This document shows, piece after piece, positions 38,712 to 49,436 of a DNA stretch of 60,600 nt. The notes beneath the pieces were generated by a model that was not told the DNA's origin, did no database searches, and saw only the letters and a program-made list of their open reading frames with translations. The DNA is from Staphylococcus rostri (lineage in GTDB: Bacteria > Bacillota > Bacilli > Staphylococcales > Staphylococcaceae), in the NCBI RefSeq assembly GCF_002902145.1, contig NZ_PPRF01000016.1, positions 1 to 60,600 on the forward strand, read 5' to 3'. Made by a program: the position numbers and the translations under genes. Numbering within the stretch: the stretch's first letter is position 1; the number at the start of each line of letters is the position of its first letter.

Positions 38712-40673
38712 TTATGATTGGTCAGCGAGTGGATTCGCTACTTTAATATACGTATAAGCATGCGCTTCGTCTAATAAACGCATCGTTGTAACGCATTTAT
38801 AATCTATAACGGGATTAAAGAAAATATCTTCAATATCTTGTAGACGTTGTAGATCCATATCGCTATCACGAAAAGCGGTAAACAACGCTTGAATGTGGTC
38901 GCGAACAATATGCCATAAGTCCGCTTCTAGCCCCTCAATCTTATAATAATCACTCAATGCGACAACAAGTTCACCGAGATGATTTTGAACCGTCGCGTAA
39001 AAGGCTTTGTTGAACACTGATTTTTGACTGTCTGTGAGAATACGTGACTTTTCATGGAAGTGTGATGTGTCATATCCCATTTGATTAAGTTGTGCTGTAT
39101 CAATGCGCAGTCCTTCAAAATCACGAATATACATACGTTTAAGACTACCGTCATTTTTATCAAACACTGCAATGGTATTTTGTAAGTGGGCTTCTAATGC
39201 AATACCATATTTAATCAATAAAGGCATCACGTAGTCAATCAGAGAACTTGCATAACGCGAAAACCATTGTTGAACGGCTGCATGTTCCGTCAGTTCTGGA
39301 TGTTGTTGCTGATAACGCGCGACAAGTTCAGTAATCAGTGATGATGATTGTTGTGGGATACCCACGATTAAACTTGATGGAATCAATGGTAAATCTGTTG
39401 CATCAAGCTCATGATAAATATTGTGACGTAGCAGTGTACCGAGTTGTTCACTTCGTCGTTCTTGGACGTCAGGTGTATCGGTTGGGCTAAAGAAATGCGC
39501 CCCTGCTAACTCATCAACGGCAGCTGTTGGTACATGTTTAAACCATGTATCTGTTGCGGTAATATCTCTCAGTATTTGTGTCATCAATGGCCCGTTATGT
39601 GTCGTTTGTTCCGACAGTGTACGTATTTCCCCGGTAATATGTACATTCGTGGAGAGTTTGATGTGCGGTAACATATTAGGGGATTGTGGCATCAACGTTC
39701 GGAATGACAAGCCGGCATAATAATCATATGTATAGTCGACAGGGATTAAAATATGTTGTGCCAATTCCGCTTCATAATCGGTTGTTAAAATATGGGTATA
39801 TTGCCATGGATGAACGACCATTAAGTGATAATCTGTTAGTGCTAAGTCATGTGTATCTAAGACGTGATGACAAGCAGCTTCTAAACCATCAAATGTCTCA
39901 AACAAAATTGCGTCGAATGATTTGTCTAGCTGCTGTATGCGGACGTGATCTCGACGGACGAGCACAAAGCGTAACGGAACAGCGTGTTCATACTCAGATG
40001 AATAAGCAATCGTTTCAGCTGTCGACATCCCTTTGCGCAATTTCGCACCAGGATGAACGGGATGCCCTTCGACAACGGCTTGTTCAGAAGCAAGGTATGG
40101 GTCTTGTTGTTGTTCGATTGTTGTTAAAAGTGTATTAGAAACATCACGGTATTTCATGTGTTGATAGCTGACAGCAAGTGCCATATAACATGCGCTATTG
40201 TTTAAGTCGTCACGAAATTGCTCGGCAGCAGCGCCTTGATAGTTGCTATCTTCAGCAATAATGACGTCAAGCACTTCATTTGGATGCATTACACGTTCGT
40301 AATGGGTACCTTGTTGCCAATAAAACGGTCCAGTGACATCAATGCGGTTGAACGCATGGTGTCCTTTAACAGGCGCACATAATACTTTAGATGTTTGTTT
40401 AAAACGAATCATTAACACATCAGAATGTTGTAATGGTGAAGTTGGTACTTGTGTATGATCAATAAATTGACTATGTGTATAGCCGTCTACTAGATTTTCA
40501 CGATAAATAGAGGCAATCAATCTTGCGGTAACAAGGTCGCGACCGAGCATTAGATATTGTTGGAATGCCTCTGCCCATTGTGTATTTGTATCGTGGAGTG
40601 TGGCGTAGCTCTCCTGTTCATCTGCGGTCAGCCTTATTGTTGCATTGTGTGTTTGTTTACTTTCATCAATCAT
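38712..40673 (-). CDS. sfaD: Staphyloferrin A synthetase SfaD
   Basis: A 653-residue NRPS-independent siderophore synthetase (IucA/IucC plus C-terminal FhuF-like domain). Family motifs: HIKLSTNVHITGEIRTL, EAHLQNTIAVFD and IRDFEGLRID. In S. aureus SfaD joins citrate to the delta-amine of D-ornithine, the first step of staphyloferrin A. It is divergent from sfaABC across a Fur-box-like sequence. GAGGTG lies upstream of the ATG. Confidence 0.93.
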   Translation of the reverse strand: MIDESKQTHNATIRLTADEQESYATLHDTNTQWAEAFQQYLMLGRDLVTARLIASIYRENLVDGYTHSQFIDHTQVPTSPLQHSDVLMIRFKQTSKVLCAPVKGHHAFNRIDVTGPFYWQQGTHYERVMHPNEVLDVIIAEDSNYQGAAAEQFRDDLNNSACYMALAVSYQHMKYRDVSNTLLTTIEQQQDPYLASEQAVVEGHPVHPGAKLRKGMSTAETIAYSSEYEHAVPLRFVLVRRDHVRIQQLDKSFDAILFETFDGLEAACHHVLDTHDLALTDYHLMVVHPWQYTHILTTDYEAELAQHILIPVDYTYDYYAGLSFRTLMPQSPNMLPHIKLSTNVHITGEIRTLSEQTTHNGPLMTQILRDITATDTWFKHVPTAAVDELAGAHFFSPTDTPDVQERRSEQLGTLLRHNIYHELDATDLPLIPSSLIVGIPQQSSSLITELVARYQQQHPELTEHAAVQQWFSRYASSLIDYVMPLLIKYGIALEAHLQNTIAVFDKNDGSLKRMYIRDFEGLRIDTAQLNQMGYDTSHFHEKSRILTDSQKSVFNKAFYATVQNHLGELVVALSDYYKIEGLEADLWHIVRDHIQALFTAFRDSDMDLQRLQDIEDIFFNPVIDYKCVTTMRLLDEAHAYTYIKVANPLADQS

Positions 40674-40750
40674 TTGAGCACCTCATTTATAATAATATCT
40701 TTTTAATTTACAAATGTTGCATTAATTCGTATAATCCATAATATCGGAAA

Positions 40751-40765
40751 TGAGAACGGTTATCA
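40751..40765. promoter_or_regulatory. Imperfect Fur box between sfaD and sfaA
   Basis: TGAGAACGGTTATCA matches the 7-1-7 Fur consensus TGATAATCATTATCA at 11 of 15 positions and lies between the divergent siderophore genes. Confidence 0.65.
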
Positions 40766-40785
40766 ATTAAAGGGGAGTGGATAAC

Positions 40786-41973
40786 GTGGCGAAATGGTTC
40801 TATTCCGGTGCCTTTTTACTCTTTCTTGGTAATTGGATTGGTCAAATTGCATTGAATTGGTATGCGTATCAGTTACATCATCGCGCATTTGATCTTGCAT
40901 GGATTAACTTCTTCCGTCTGGCCCCTATTTTTTTATTAAGCGTATGGGCAGGGAGTATTGCAGATCGTTACCGACGTTGTACACTAATCAAATTGACAAC
41001 GATGAGTTCGCTCGTAATTACGGCAGTGCTAACGGTAATGGTTGTCGCAATGGGCGATGTGCCAATGTATGTACTCTATATGTATGCCTTGTTACGTGGA
41101 TGTATGAGTGCGATTGAAACACCTGTGAGACAAGCAGTGCTACCGGATTTGTCGGCAACGTTGTCGATTTCAAAAGCGGTATCGTACCAATCATTTCTAT
41201 TAAATACTTGTCGTTCGATTGGACCAGCAATTTCAGGATTTTTAATTGCATCAGCAGGTGTACAAAGTGCATTTATCGTGCAAACAATTTGTTATTTATT
41301 GGCGTTAGTTGCTAGTATGCCATTGAGATTTGAAAATACAGCACAAACGACGAAAAAAGGATTTTCTTTAGCTGTAACATGGCACTATTTTAAAATACAT
41401 ACACAAGGACGACGCATTTTTGTGACAGCATTACTCATCATGGCGACGGGGTATTGCTATTCGACGCTCTTGCCGATTTTGACAGATACACAATATCCAA
41501 ATAACGCGCAATTGTTTGGAACAGCGATGGCGATCAGTGCTGTCGGTGGTATTCTCGCAACGTTGTGTTTGCCAACAATGCTTAAATATATTCAGACGCA
41601 ACACCTTTATTATATCAGCTCCGTACTATTTGGGGTCAGTTTGATCTGCATCTTTCCATTTGGTATGTATGGCTTATTAGTGACAATCTTTTTCGTTGGC
41701 TTGTTTGGACAAATCGCTCGGACAACCAATCGCATTTATTTCCAAAAAGATGTCGCACCAGAACATCGTGGTAAAATATTAAGTGTGATTATGATGGATC
41801 GTGGGATGATTCCACTCGGTGCGTTAGTAATGAGCTTATTGGCAGAAACGCTTGGCATTGTCATGACGTTTCTCATGATGGGCATCGCAACAGTAATGAT
41901 AGCAGTAATCAGTTATCTCATAACGATTAAGTTTAATGGAGGCGCAACTCATGACAGCAACACATCAATATAA
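40786..41973 (+). CDS. sfaA: Staphyloferrin A exporter SfaA
   Basis: A 395-residue major facilitator with 12 hydrophobic segments (FLGNWIGQIALNWYAYQL; GSIADRYRRCTLIK as motif A). By position and similarity it is SfaA, which secretes staphyloferrin A. GTG at 40786 follows GGGGAG by 8 bases; the GTG at 40777 overlaps that site. Its end overlaps sfaB by 23 bases. Confidence 0.9.
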   Translation: MAKWFYSGAFLLFLGNWIGQIALNWYAYQLHHRAFDLAWINFFRLAPIFLLSVWAGSIADRYRRCTLIKLTTMSSLVITAVLTVMVVAMGDVPMYVLYMYALLRGCMSAIETPVRQAVLPDLSATLSISKAVSYQSFLLNTCRSIGPAISGFLIASAGVQSAFIVQTICYLLALVASMPLRFENTAQTTKKGFSLAVTWHYFKIHTQGRRIFVTALLIMATGYCYSTLLPILTDTQYPNNAQLFGTAMAISAVGGILATLCLPTMLKYIQTQHLYYISSVLFGVSLICIFPFGMYGLLVTIFFVGLFGQIARTTNRIYFQKDVAPEHRGKILSVIMMDRGMIPLGALVMSLLAETLGIVMTFLMMGIATVMIAVISYLITIKFNGGATHDSNTSI

Positions 41974-43720
41974 GGCGGATCAAATGATACAGTACCGCGT
42001 ATTATTAGCATGTATGAAAGAAGCATTATTCCCTGCAGCAACACATATCACTGTGAAAGATGGCGATGTTAGAATTTGCTATCAACAACATATGCTGTAC
42101 GTTCAATACACAACGAAAAGTGCATTTTATCAGATTACAATGGATGGGCCGATTACATATTTTGTAGGTGATGACATACAAGAAATTCAAAACTTGCGTG
42201 CATTAATCGATGTATTGATGACGCATTTTGACATTGAATTCCACGATCGTTTAATTGAAGAATTAGAACATAGCGTGCTGGGCTTGTCATTGAGTTATCG
42301 TCAGTATGAAACCCGAGAAACGGCGATGCGTCATGCGTTGAAGTTTTCGAGAATGCCAAGTGAACTGAACTTTATCGCTTGGTTAACGCATATGGGCGAA
42401 GACTATCACTTCTCTGCGCTTGGTTATACAGAAGGGATGGTGTGGCACGGGCATCCGTCACATCCATTGACGAAAACGAAATTACCGTTAACGTCTGAAG
42501 CGATTCAAGCGTATGCACCGGAATTTATGCGTGTCGTACCATTAAAAATTGTGCTCGTACACGAATCGATGCTGCATGCGACGGCTATGAATGGTGACAC
42601 GAACTTTGTGTTAAATGCGGTTATTCCGGATATGAAGCGCAAGTTACAACAATACTTAGAACCGTATGAAGCGGATTTGGCAGACTATCGTGTGATGTTC
42701 GTGCATCCGTGGCAGTATGGGAATGTTGTGGTGGAACAGTTTAAAGACAACATTCATGCACATTCAGTGATACCAACACCTTATACAGTTGATGCGAAGG
42801 CGACGTTATCGTTCAGAACGATGTATTTATTAGGGCGTCCGTATCACATTAAGTTGCCTGTTAACGTTCAAGCAACGAGTGCTGTGCGCACTGTGTCAAC
42901 AGTAACGACGGTCGATGGACCAAACTTGAGTTATCAGCTTCAGCCATTGTTGAATGAATTTCCTACGTTACAAGTGGCGATGGAGCCGTATGGTGCGTAT
43001 ATTGATGCGGCAGCTGACACTGCACGTCAATTTGCGATGATTGTGCGTCAGTCCCCAGAGAAGGATGCGACTGAGATGACACAATTAGTTACGGCGAGTT
43101 TAATCGAACGAAATCCAGTAGATAAACAGGTCGTTGTCGATAGTTTGATTGAATATGTATATGGTGATGTGAATGCAGTAACGATTGCGACGTTTATGCG
43201 TGCGTATAGCGCTGCATTGATTGTGCCATTGATTGCGTATATTCAGCGCTATGGTATTGCGTTAGAAGCACATCAACAAAATACAATTTTAGAAGTTGAT
43301 AAAACGGGCCAAGATTTTTCATTTATTGTGAGAGACTTAGGTGGTGCGCGTATTGATTTACCAACGTTACAACGTGCCATTCCGGATGTGACAGTCACGA
43401 ATACGAGCTTAATTGCTGAAAATATTGAAGCGGTCATCGCAAAGTTTCAACATGCGGTTATTCAAAATCAACTCGGGACGTTAATTCATCATTTTAAACA
43501 CGAACACCAATGTGATGAGCAAGCGTTATATGACATCGTACGTGACGTTGTTCGTGAAGCGATTGATGATACCCAACCACATGCCGTTGCGTTAAAACGT
43601 GTGTTATTTGGCGAACAAGTCATCGTTAAGGCACTGTTAAATATGCGCATGAAACAACAAGTGAAAAAGTATATGAACATTGCGTTAGACAATCCATTGT
43701 ATGAAAAGAAGGTGTATTAA
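41951..43720 (+). CDS. sfaB: Staphyloferrin A synthetase SfaB
   Basis: A 589-residue NIS synthetase paralogous to SfaD (HIKLPVNVQATSAVRTV, EAHQQNTILEVD, VRDLGGARIDL). In S. aureus it adds the second citrate to citryl-D-ornithine, completing staphyloferrin A. The ATG at 41951 is 8 bases after GGAGG inside the end of sfaA; its own stop overlaps the sfaC start. Confidence 0.93.
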   Translation: MTATHQYKADQMIQYRVLLACMKEALFPAATHITVKDGDVRICYQQHMLYVQYTTKSAFYQITMDGPITYFVGDDIQEIQNLRALIDVLMTHFDIEFHDRLIEELEHSVLGLSLSYRQYETRETAMRHALKFSRMPSELNFIAWLTHMGEDYHFSALGYTEGMVWHGHPSHPLTKTKLPLTSEAIQAYAPEFMRVVPLKIVLVHESMLHATAMNGDTNFVLNAVIPDMKRKLQQYLEPYEADLADYRVMFVHPWQYGNVVVEQFKDNIHAHSVIPTPYTVDAKATLSFRTMYLLGRPYHIKLPVNVQATSAVRTVSTVTTVDGPNLSYQLQPLLNEFPTLQVAMEPYGAYIDAAADTARQFAMIVRQSPEKDATEMTQLVTASLIERNPVDKQVVVDSLIEYVYGDVNAVTIATFMRAYSAALIVPLIAYIQRYGIALEAHQQNTILEVDKTGQDFSFIVRDLGGARIDLPTLQRAIPDVTVTNTSLIAENIEAVIAKFQHAVIQNQLGTLIHHFKHEHQCDEQALYDIVRDVVREAIDDTQPHAVALKRVLFGEQVIVKALLNMRMKQQVKKYMNIALDNPLYEKKVY

Positions 43721-44793
43721 TGGGCGTTATCAATATTCATTTGAGCAAAATTAAATACAATGCCGTGCTGTTACAACAAATGCTCCATCATCGAGGCGTT
43801 CGAATGATTCCGGTAACGAAATGTATGGCTGGTGATGCCAAGGTTCATGCGATGTTGCGTGAACTCGGCTTTGATCTATTAGCCGAATCACGCTTGAAAC
43901 ACATTCCTGCACAACAAACGCCACGCAAGGATTTTATGTTGATTAAAGGGAGTGTCCCCGAAGAAGCAGCGCAAACTGTACAAAAGACCCGTGTGAGCTT
44001 GCAGACGGAAATGGAAACGATTCGTGCATTAAGTGCTGCGGCGGTAGAACAAAATACGAAACATCAAGTTTTACTCATGGTCGACTGGAAAGATGGACGT
44101 GAAGGTGTGTTAACGTATGAAGTGGTATCATATGTGAAACAAATTGTGGCGTTAGAAGGTATTGCGTTTAAAGGACTCGCATTTAACTTTATGTGTTATC
44201 GTCAAATGCCACCGACAGAAGAAGATTTGCCGTATATGCATCAATTGATTGAAGCGGTCGAAAAGGATACGGGTATTCATTTACATACGATCTCTGGTGG
44301 GAATTCAAGTATGTTAACCTTGGCAATGTATCAAGATTTAGGACGTATTAATGAATTGCGTGTAGGTGAAGCGATTTTTAGAGGCTACGAGACGGCGTAT
44401 AATATGCGCTTACCACAACTCTATGATAATGCCGTTACGATAACAGGGCGCATTATTGAGATTAAACCCCGTTTAGATATGCGCACACGCCAATCCTATC
44501 TACAGGCGCTTGTTGATATTGGTCAGTTGGACACAGCGGTAGATGATATTATGCCATTCGATGAACATTTATCCATTGTTGGTTATACAAGCGATGTTCT
44601 GCTGCTTAATTTAGGGGTGGCAGATTACTATCAAGTGGGGGATAACGTGACATTTGAGCTTGGCTATAGTGCCCTCGCACACAGTATGCACAGTCATCAA
44701 TTAGAGAAACATTATATAGAAGATACAGGGATTGAAAGTTTGATTCAAGGTTTAGTAGACAAGAAAAAAGAAAAATTCACTTCTTGTCATTGA
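43720..44793 (+). CDS. sfaC: Ornithine racemase-like protein SfaC
   Basis: A 357-residue fold-type III PLP enzyme like alanine racemase; the cofactor lysine is Lys34 (PVTKCMAG), and TISGGNSSML and RVGEAIFRG are phosphate- and substrate-site motifs. It is thought to supply D-ornithine for staphyloferrin A. Translation is coupled to sfaB through TAATG. Confidence 0.92.
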   Translation: MGVINIHLSKIKYNAVLLQQMLHHRGVRMIPVTKCMAGDAKVHAMLRELGFDLLAESRLKHIPAQQTPRKDFMLIKGSVPEEAAQTVQKTRVSLQTEMETIRALSAAAVEQNTKHQVLLMVDWKDGREGVLTYEVVSYVKQIVALEGIAFKGLAFNFMCYRQMPPTEEDLPYMHQLIEAVEKDTGIHLHTISGGNSSMLTLAMYQDLGRINELRVGEAIFRGYETAYNMRLPQLYDNAVTITGRIIEIKPRLDMRTRQSYLQALVDIGQLDTAVDDIMPFDEHLSIVGYTSDVLLLNLGVADYYQVGDNVTFELGYSALAHSMHSHQLEKHYIEDTGIESLIQGLVDKKKEKFTSCH

Positions 44794-44819
44794 CAGTGAT
44801 AATCATTATCAATTAATAT
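44790..44819 (+). promoter_or_regulatory. htsABC promoter with perfect Fur box
   Basis: TTGACA at 44790-44795, 18 bases, TAATAT at 44814-44819. The spacer is filled by TGATAATCATTATCA (44797-44811), an exact Fur consensus, so iron-bound Fur would block RNA polymerase. Confidence 0.92.
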
Positions 44820-44863
44820 AGTGATAGGGCTTACAATTTAAAAATAAAAAGGAGCGCTATACT

Positions 44864-45844
44864 GTGAATAAAAATAAGTGGATGGGGTTACTCGCAATCA
44901 TCGCTGTGATGGTACTTGTTGCAGCATGTGGTAATGCGAATAACTCAAAAAAAGACAGCTCGTCTAGCTCAAAAGGCAATGCAGTTGAAGTAAAACATGA
45001 CGGTGGTACGACTAAAATTGAGAAAGAACCTAAAAAAGTCGTGGCACTTGAATATTCATTCGTCGATGCACTCGTCGCATTAGGCGTGAAACCAGTAGGA
45101 ATTGCGGACGATGGTGACAAAAAAAATATCATCGAGCCGATTCGTGATAAAGTAGGCGATTACAAGTCAGTTGGTGACCGTAAACAGCCTAACCTAGAAG
45201 TGATTAGTCAATTGAAACCAGACTTAATCATTGCAGATAGTAACCGTCACAAAGGGAACTACGAGCAATTAAGCAAGATTGCACCAACAATCTTACTACC
45301 AAGTTTAGATTCAGATTACAAACAAAACTTGGAAGCATTCAAAACAATTGGTAAAGCACTTTCTAAAGAAGACGAAGCAGACAAACGTCTTGATGAACAT
45401 AAAGAAAAAATCGAGAAATACGAAAAAGAGATTACAATGGACAAAGACAAAAAAGTCTTACCAGCAGTTATCTCTCAATCAGGCTTATTAGCACACTCTG
45501 ACAAATCTTACGTTGGTCAATTTTTACATGAACTTGGCTTTAAAGAAGCGTTAACGAAAGATGTGGCAGATCAACTACCTGAATACTTAAACGCACCATA
45601 CTTGAATATGAACTCAGAGCAACTTGCAGATGTTAACCCTGAGCGTATGTTCGTTATGGTTAATGGCGAAGATGATCCATTCTACGCTAAAATGAAAGAA
45701 GACAAAGTTTGGAATGACTTAGATGCTGTGAAAAATGATCGCGTACACGTTGTAGATCGTTTAACATGGGCAAAATTCCGTGGCTTAATCTCTTCTGAAG
45801 AAATTGCCAAAGAATTAGCAGAAATCTCTAAATCAGACAAATAA
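44864..45844 (+). CDS. htsA: Staphyloferrin A receptor lipoprotein HtsA
   Basis: A 326-residue class III periplasmic-binding-type lipoprotein: signal [16 protein letters not shown], lipobox VAAC with Cys22, then a Ser/Lys-rich linker and the two-lobed receptor ([33 protein letters not shown]). It binds ferric staphyloferrin A at the cell surface. GTG start at 44864 after AAAGGAG. First gene of htsABC. Confidence 0.93.
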   Translation: MNKNKWMGLLAIIAVMVLVAACGNANNSKKDSSSSSKGNAVEVKHDGGTTKIEKEPKKVVALEYSFVDALVALGVKPVGIADDGDKKNIIEPIRDKVGDYKSVGDRKQPNLEVISQLKPDLIIADSNRHKGNYEQLSKIAPTILLPSLDSDYKQNLEAFKTIGKALSKEDEADKRLDEHKEKIEKYEKEITMDKDKKVLPAVISQSGLLAHSDKSYVGQFLHELGFKEALTKDVADQLPEYLNAPYLNMNSEQLADVNPERMFVMVNGEDDPFYAKMKEDKVWNDLDAVKNDRVHVVDRLTWAKFRGLISSEEIAKELAEISKSDK

Positions 45845-45878
45845 GTCGCTTCAAAGACTTAAATAAAGGTGATTGGCT

Positions 45879-46904
45879 ATGTCGAAACAAACAACAAACA
45901 CATACACTGGACATCACCAACAGAAACGCACTACGCTCGCATTTATTGTGAGCGTGTGCTTTCTTGTTTTTGCAACGTATTTAAATCTTGCAATTGGTTC
46001 GTCCAAAATCAACTTTCAATCGCTCTTAGACTATTTTTTCTCTCTCAAAGAAACGAAAGCGACGTTTATTATACATAATGTGCGCATGCCGAGAATGGTT
46101 GCCGCAATGATGATTGGTGCGGCATTAGGTGTTGCAGGGGTCTTAATGCAAGCCATCACACGCAATCCACTCGCATCACCACAAATATTTGGTGTCAATG
46201 CCGGCGCCTCATTTTTCGTCGTCTTGATTACTGTGCTCGTTCCTTCATTGGCAGGCTATAATATTATCTTTGCCTTCGTCGGAGCATTTATCGGTGGGCT
46301 GGCAGTGTATTTATTAGCTGATACGACAAAAGGCATGACGCCGATTAAGTTAGCACTCGCTGGGATGACCATTCATTTATTCTTTACTAGCTTGACGCAA
46401 GGTATCATCTTGCTACATGATGATGCGACGACAACTGTCATGTTCTGGCTTGTTGGCGCTTTGCATACGATTAAATGGGTGCATATTGTGAAGGTCGCAC
46501 CATTTTTAATCGCTGGATTTGTTGGCGCATTATTACTGGCCAAACAACTGGCTGTGTTGGATTTGGGCGACCAGATTGCAACAGGGCTTGGCCAGAATAC
46601 GCAGCTCGTACGTGCATTGGCAGGCTTGTTAGTCGTTATTCTAGCAGGTTCATGTGTCGCAATTGCGGGGCCAATTGGTTTTACTGGCTTAATTATTCCG
46701 CATATCGTTAAACACTATCTGAACCGCAACTACTTTTTAATTATTGCGTTGTCGATGATTATGGGGGCGGACTTGCTGTTGATTTCAGACGTACTTAGTC
46801 GACTGATTGCCTTTCCATTCGAATCGCCGGTTGGTATCGTCACATCCTTTGTCGGCGCCTTTTACTTCTTGTGGATTACATTGAGAGGGGTGCGTTCACG
46901 ATGA
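45879..46904 (+). CDS. htsB: Siderophore ABC permease HtsB
   Basis: A 341-residue FecCD-type permease with about nine to ten helices (RMPRMVAAMMIGAALGVAGV; GPIGFTGLIIPHIVKHY coupling region). It forms a heterodimer with HtsC. ATG at 45879 follows AAAGGTG by seven bases; a TTG two codons earlier overlaps the site. ATGA overlap with htsC. No ATPase is encoded; in S. aureus FhuC serves. Confidence 0.92.
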   Translation: MSKQTTNTYTGHHQQKRTTLAFIVSVCFLVFATYLNLAIGSSKINFQSLLDYFFSLKETKATFIIHNVRMPRMVAAMMIGAALGVAGVLMQAITRNPLASPQIFGVNAGASFFVVLITVLVPSLAGYNIIFAFVGAFIGGLAVYLLADTTKGMTPIKLALAGMTIHLFFTSLTQGIILLHDDATTTVMFWLVGALHTIKWVHIVKVAPFLIAGFVGALLLAKQLAVLDLGDQIATGLGQNTQLVRALAGLLVVILAGSCVAIAGPIGFTGLIIPHIVKHYLNRNYFLIIALSMIMGADLLLISDVLSRLIAFPFESPVGIVTSFVGAFYFLWITLRGVRSR

Positions 46905-47863
46905 GACGACAGTTAAACAGACGTTATATGATTGTTACGATTCTACTCGTGATTGGTGCTTTGTTAGGCTTGAGTGCCGGTGCCGTATGGATTGCGCCTA
47001 CACAAGTGTTACAAGAAGTGTGGACGAATAGCAACTTTATCTTGAGTGAATATCGCGTGCCTCGTATGCTACTTGCGATTCTAGTCGGTGCGGCATTATC
47101 AATCTCAGGTGCGGTCATACAAGGCGTTGTACGTAACCCGCTCGCATCGCCAGACGTTATTGGTATTACAAAAGGGGCAAGCCTCGCAGCAGTTATCGTT
47201 ATTATTGTGTTTCCAACAGCACCATTATTCGTGTTGCCGATTGCTTCCTTTGCCGGTGCTTTGGTCATTAGCTTTATCTTATCGCTATTGATTAGTTATA
47301 AAAATGTAAAAGGTTCACAACTTGCGTTAATTGGGATGGCAATAGGTGCTATCGCAATGGCGGTCGTTCAATATTTATTAATCCGTCATCCTATGGAAGC
47401 GAATATCGCATTGGTATGGCTAACAGGTAGTTTATTCGGACGCTCGATGCAACATGTATTCACCATCTTGCCGTGGCTATGCGTTGCCATTCCTGTGATT
47501 TTGTATTATAGCTACAAGTTAGACATCTTACATTTAGGCGATGAAGTCGCTACTGCACTCGGTACTGAAGTGAATAAAGTTAAAATGATCCTGTTGTTGG
47601 CAGCCGTTATGTTAGCCGGTTCAGCCATTTCAGTCGTTGGTGGTTTAAGCTTTCTTGGCTTAATCGCCCCACACATAGCACGGAGTATCGTCGGACATCG
47701 ACATACGCATATCGTACTCATGTCAGGTTTGATTGGTGGGCTGTTAATGGTCGTTGCTGATGCAGCCGCGCGTATAATTGCGCCACCGATTGATATTCCA
47801 GTAGGTGTATTAATTGCGATTATCGGTGCACCGTATTTCTTATATGTATTGAGAAAGATGTAA
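46901..47863 (+). CDS. htsC: Siderophore ABC permease HtsC
   Basis: A 320-residue FecCD-type permease (YRVPRMLLAILVGAALSISG; GGLSFLGLIAPHIARSIVGH). Partner of HtsB in ferric staphyloferrin A uptake. ATG at 46901 overlaps the htsB stop by four bases. A terminator follows. Confidence 0.92.
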   Translation: MRRQLNRRYMIVTILLVIGALLGLSAGAVWIAPTQVLQEVWTNSNFILSEYRVPRMLLAILVGAALSISGAVIQGVVRNPLASPDVIGITKGASLAAVIVIIVFPTAPLFVLPIASFAGALVISFILSLLISYKNVKGSQLALIGMAIGAIAMAVVQYLLIRHPMEANIALVWLTGSLFGRSMQHVFTILPWLCVAIPVILYYSYKLDILHLGDEVATALGTEVNKVKMILLLAAVMLAGSAISVVGGLSFLGLIAPHIARSIVGHRHTHIVLMSGLIGGLLMVVADAAARIIAPPIDIPVGVLIAIIGAPYFLYVLRKM

Positions 47864-47914
47864 ATAAACTTAAATATGCATGATATTGTATCAATATTCA
47901 AATGTGTATTGCAT

Positions 47915-47968
47915 ATCGCCTTTGCCCTCTGTATAATTTACATACGTTAGGATAAAGGCGATTTTTTA
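47915..47968 (+). terminator. Terminator of htsABC
   Basis: ATCGCCTTT (47915-47923) pairs with AAAGGCGAT (47954-47962) and six T follow; the 30-base loop is long. Confidence 0.7.
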
Positions 47969-48055
47969 TGCGCGTGTCAGGAATGTCAACACTATGTCTA
48001 TACAACATCGCGCAGGTTCTAAATAACCAATGAGAAAAAAAGAAGGATGGATACT

Positions 48056-49426
48056 ATGGAGAAGTTGACAAAACAACAACAGCGCATCGGTCAATGGAAG
48101 TTTATTATATTATCGTTAATTGGTATTATTTTATTTTTAGTTCCAGTTCCAGTTGTAGAAGATGGACAACGTAAAACAACATTGCCTATCGCATTTTTGG
48201 CGGGCATTTTTAAAGATACAATCGGCGGTGTCATGCCGTATTTAATCATCACAATTATTACAATCTCAGGGATTTTAACAATCCTTTTCAGTACAGTATG
48301 GCGTCATAAAGTCGCACATTCACAATTTTTAACGAATACGTTCATCGTTACATGGCCGTGGTTGGTAGTACGTATTATCGCAGTCGTCTTCGCATGGATA
48401 ACATTCTTAAAAATTGGACCGGAATGGATTTTTTCAGAAGATACAGGGGACTTGATTTTTACAGGACTGCTTCCAACATTAGTTGCTGTATTTTTCTTTG
48501 CGGCTATCTTTTTACCATTATTATTAGAATACGGACTACTTGAATTTTTGGGGCCGATATTCAGACCGATTATGCGTCCACTCTTTACATTACCGGGGCG
48601 TTCAACAGTCGATAACTTAGCATCATTTATCGGTGATGGGACAGTCGGCGTTATGATTACGAGCAAGCAATATGAACAAGGGTACTACACACGTCGTGAA
48701 GCAACCGTTATTGCGACAACATTCAGCGTCGTATCATTAACATTTGCGATCGTTATTGCAGAGACAATCGGCTTAATCGATCGTTTCGCAGCATTCTACT
48801 TTACAGTTATCGTCGCATGTTTCGTCGCAGCATTAATCATGCCACGTATTTGGCCATTGCGTTCAGTAGAAGATAACTATGTAGACGGTGTATCAGCAAA
48901 AGAGCGCCCAGAAAAGCGCTACTCATACAAAGAAGCGTTAGCCAAAGGGTATGAAGACGCCGTCGCAACAGGTTATCAAGCACCGAGTGTTAAAGTGTAT
49001 ATCCATACCGCAGTGCGCACAGTCATGGATATGTGGCTCGTCGTAATTCCAGTCGTAATGACCATAGGGACAGCAGCGACAATCCTTGCGACATACACAC
49101 CTATTTTTGAAATTGTCGGTAAACCATTCGTACCATTTTTAGAACTTCTACAAATACCTGAAGCGGCAGAAGCATCTAAAACAATGATAATCGGTTTTGC
49201 GGATATGTTCTTACCGTCTATTTTAATTGAAGGCGTTCAAAGTGACTTAACACGTTTCGTCGTCGGCGCATTAAGTGTATGCCAACTAATCTATTTATCA
49301 GAAGTCGGTGGCGTTATCTTAGGTTCAAAAATACCAGTGAGCTTATGGAAACTCTTTGTGATTTTCTTAATTCGTACGATTATCACATTGCCAGTCATCG
49401 CACTCTTTGCGCATATCTTTTTCTAA
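48056..49426 (+). CDS. YjiH family nucleoside-gate membrane protein
   Basis: A 456-residue membrane protein with about ten hydrophobic segments; GPIFRPIMRPLFTLPGRSTVDNLASFIGDG and related segments match the YjiH family with nucleoside-recognition (Gate) domains. Function is unknown; transport of small molecules is likely. The ATG at 48056 is 8 bases after AAGGA; the ATG at 48047 overlaps it. Unrelated to the siderophore genes by sequence. Confidence 0.82.
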   Translation: MEKLTKQQQRIGQWKFIILSLIGIILFLVPVPVVEDGQRKTTLPIAFLAGIFKDTIGGVMPYLIITIITISGILTILFSTVWRHKVAHSQFLTNTFIVTWPWLVVRIIAVVFAWITFLKIGPEWIFSEDTGDLIFTGLLPTLVAVFFFAAIFLPLLLEYGLLEFLGPIFRPIMRPLFTLPGRSTVDNLASFIGDGTVGVMITSKQYEQGYYTRREATVIATTFSVVSLTFAIVIAETIGLIDRFAAFYFTVIVACFVAALIMPRIWPLRSVEDNYVDGVSAKERPEKRYSYKEALAKGYEDAVATGYQAPSVKVYIHTAVRTVMDMWLVVIPVVMTIGTAATILATYTPIFEIVGKPFVPFLELLQIPEAAEASKTMIIGFADMFLPSILIEGVQSDLTRFVVGALSVCQLIYLSEVGGVILGSKIPVSLWKLFVIFLIRTIITLPVIALFAHIFF

Positions 49427-49436
49427 TACAATATAT

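Noticed and set aside
45869-46078. Alternative frame over the start of htsB
   Set aside because: It overlaps the conserved permease gene and has no protein resemblance.
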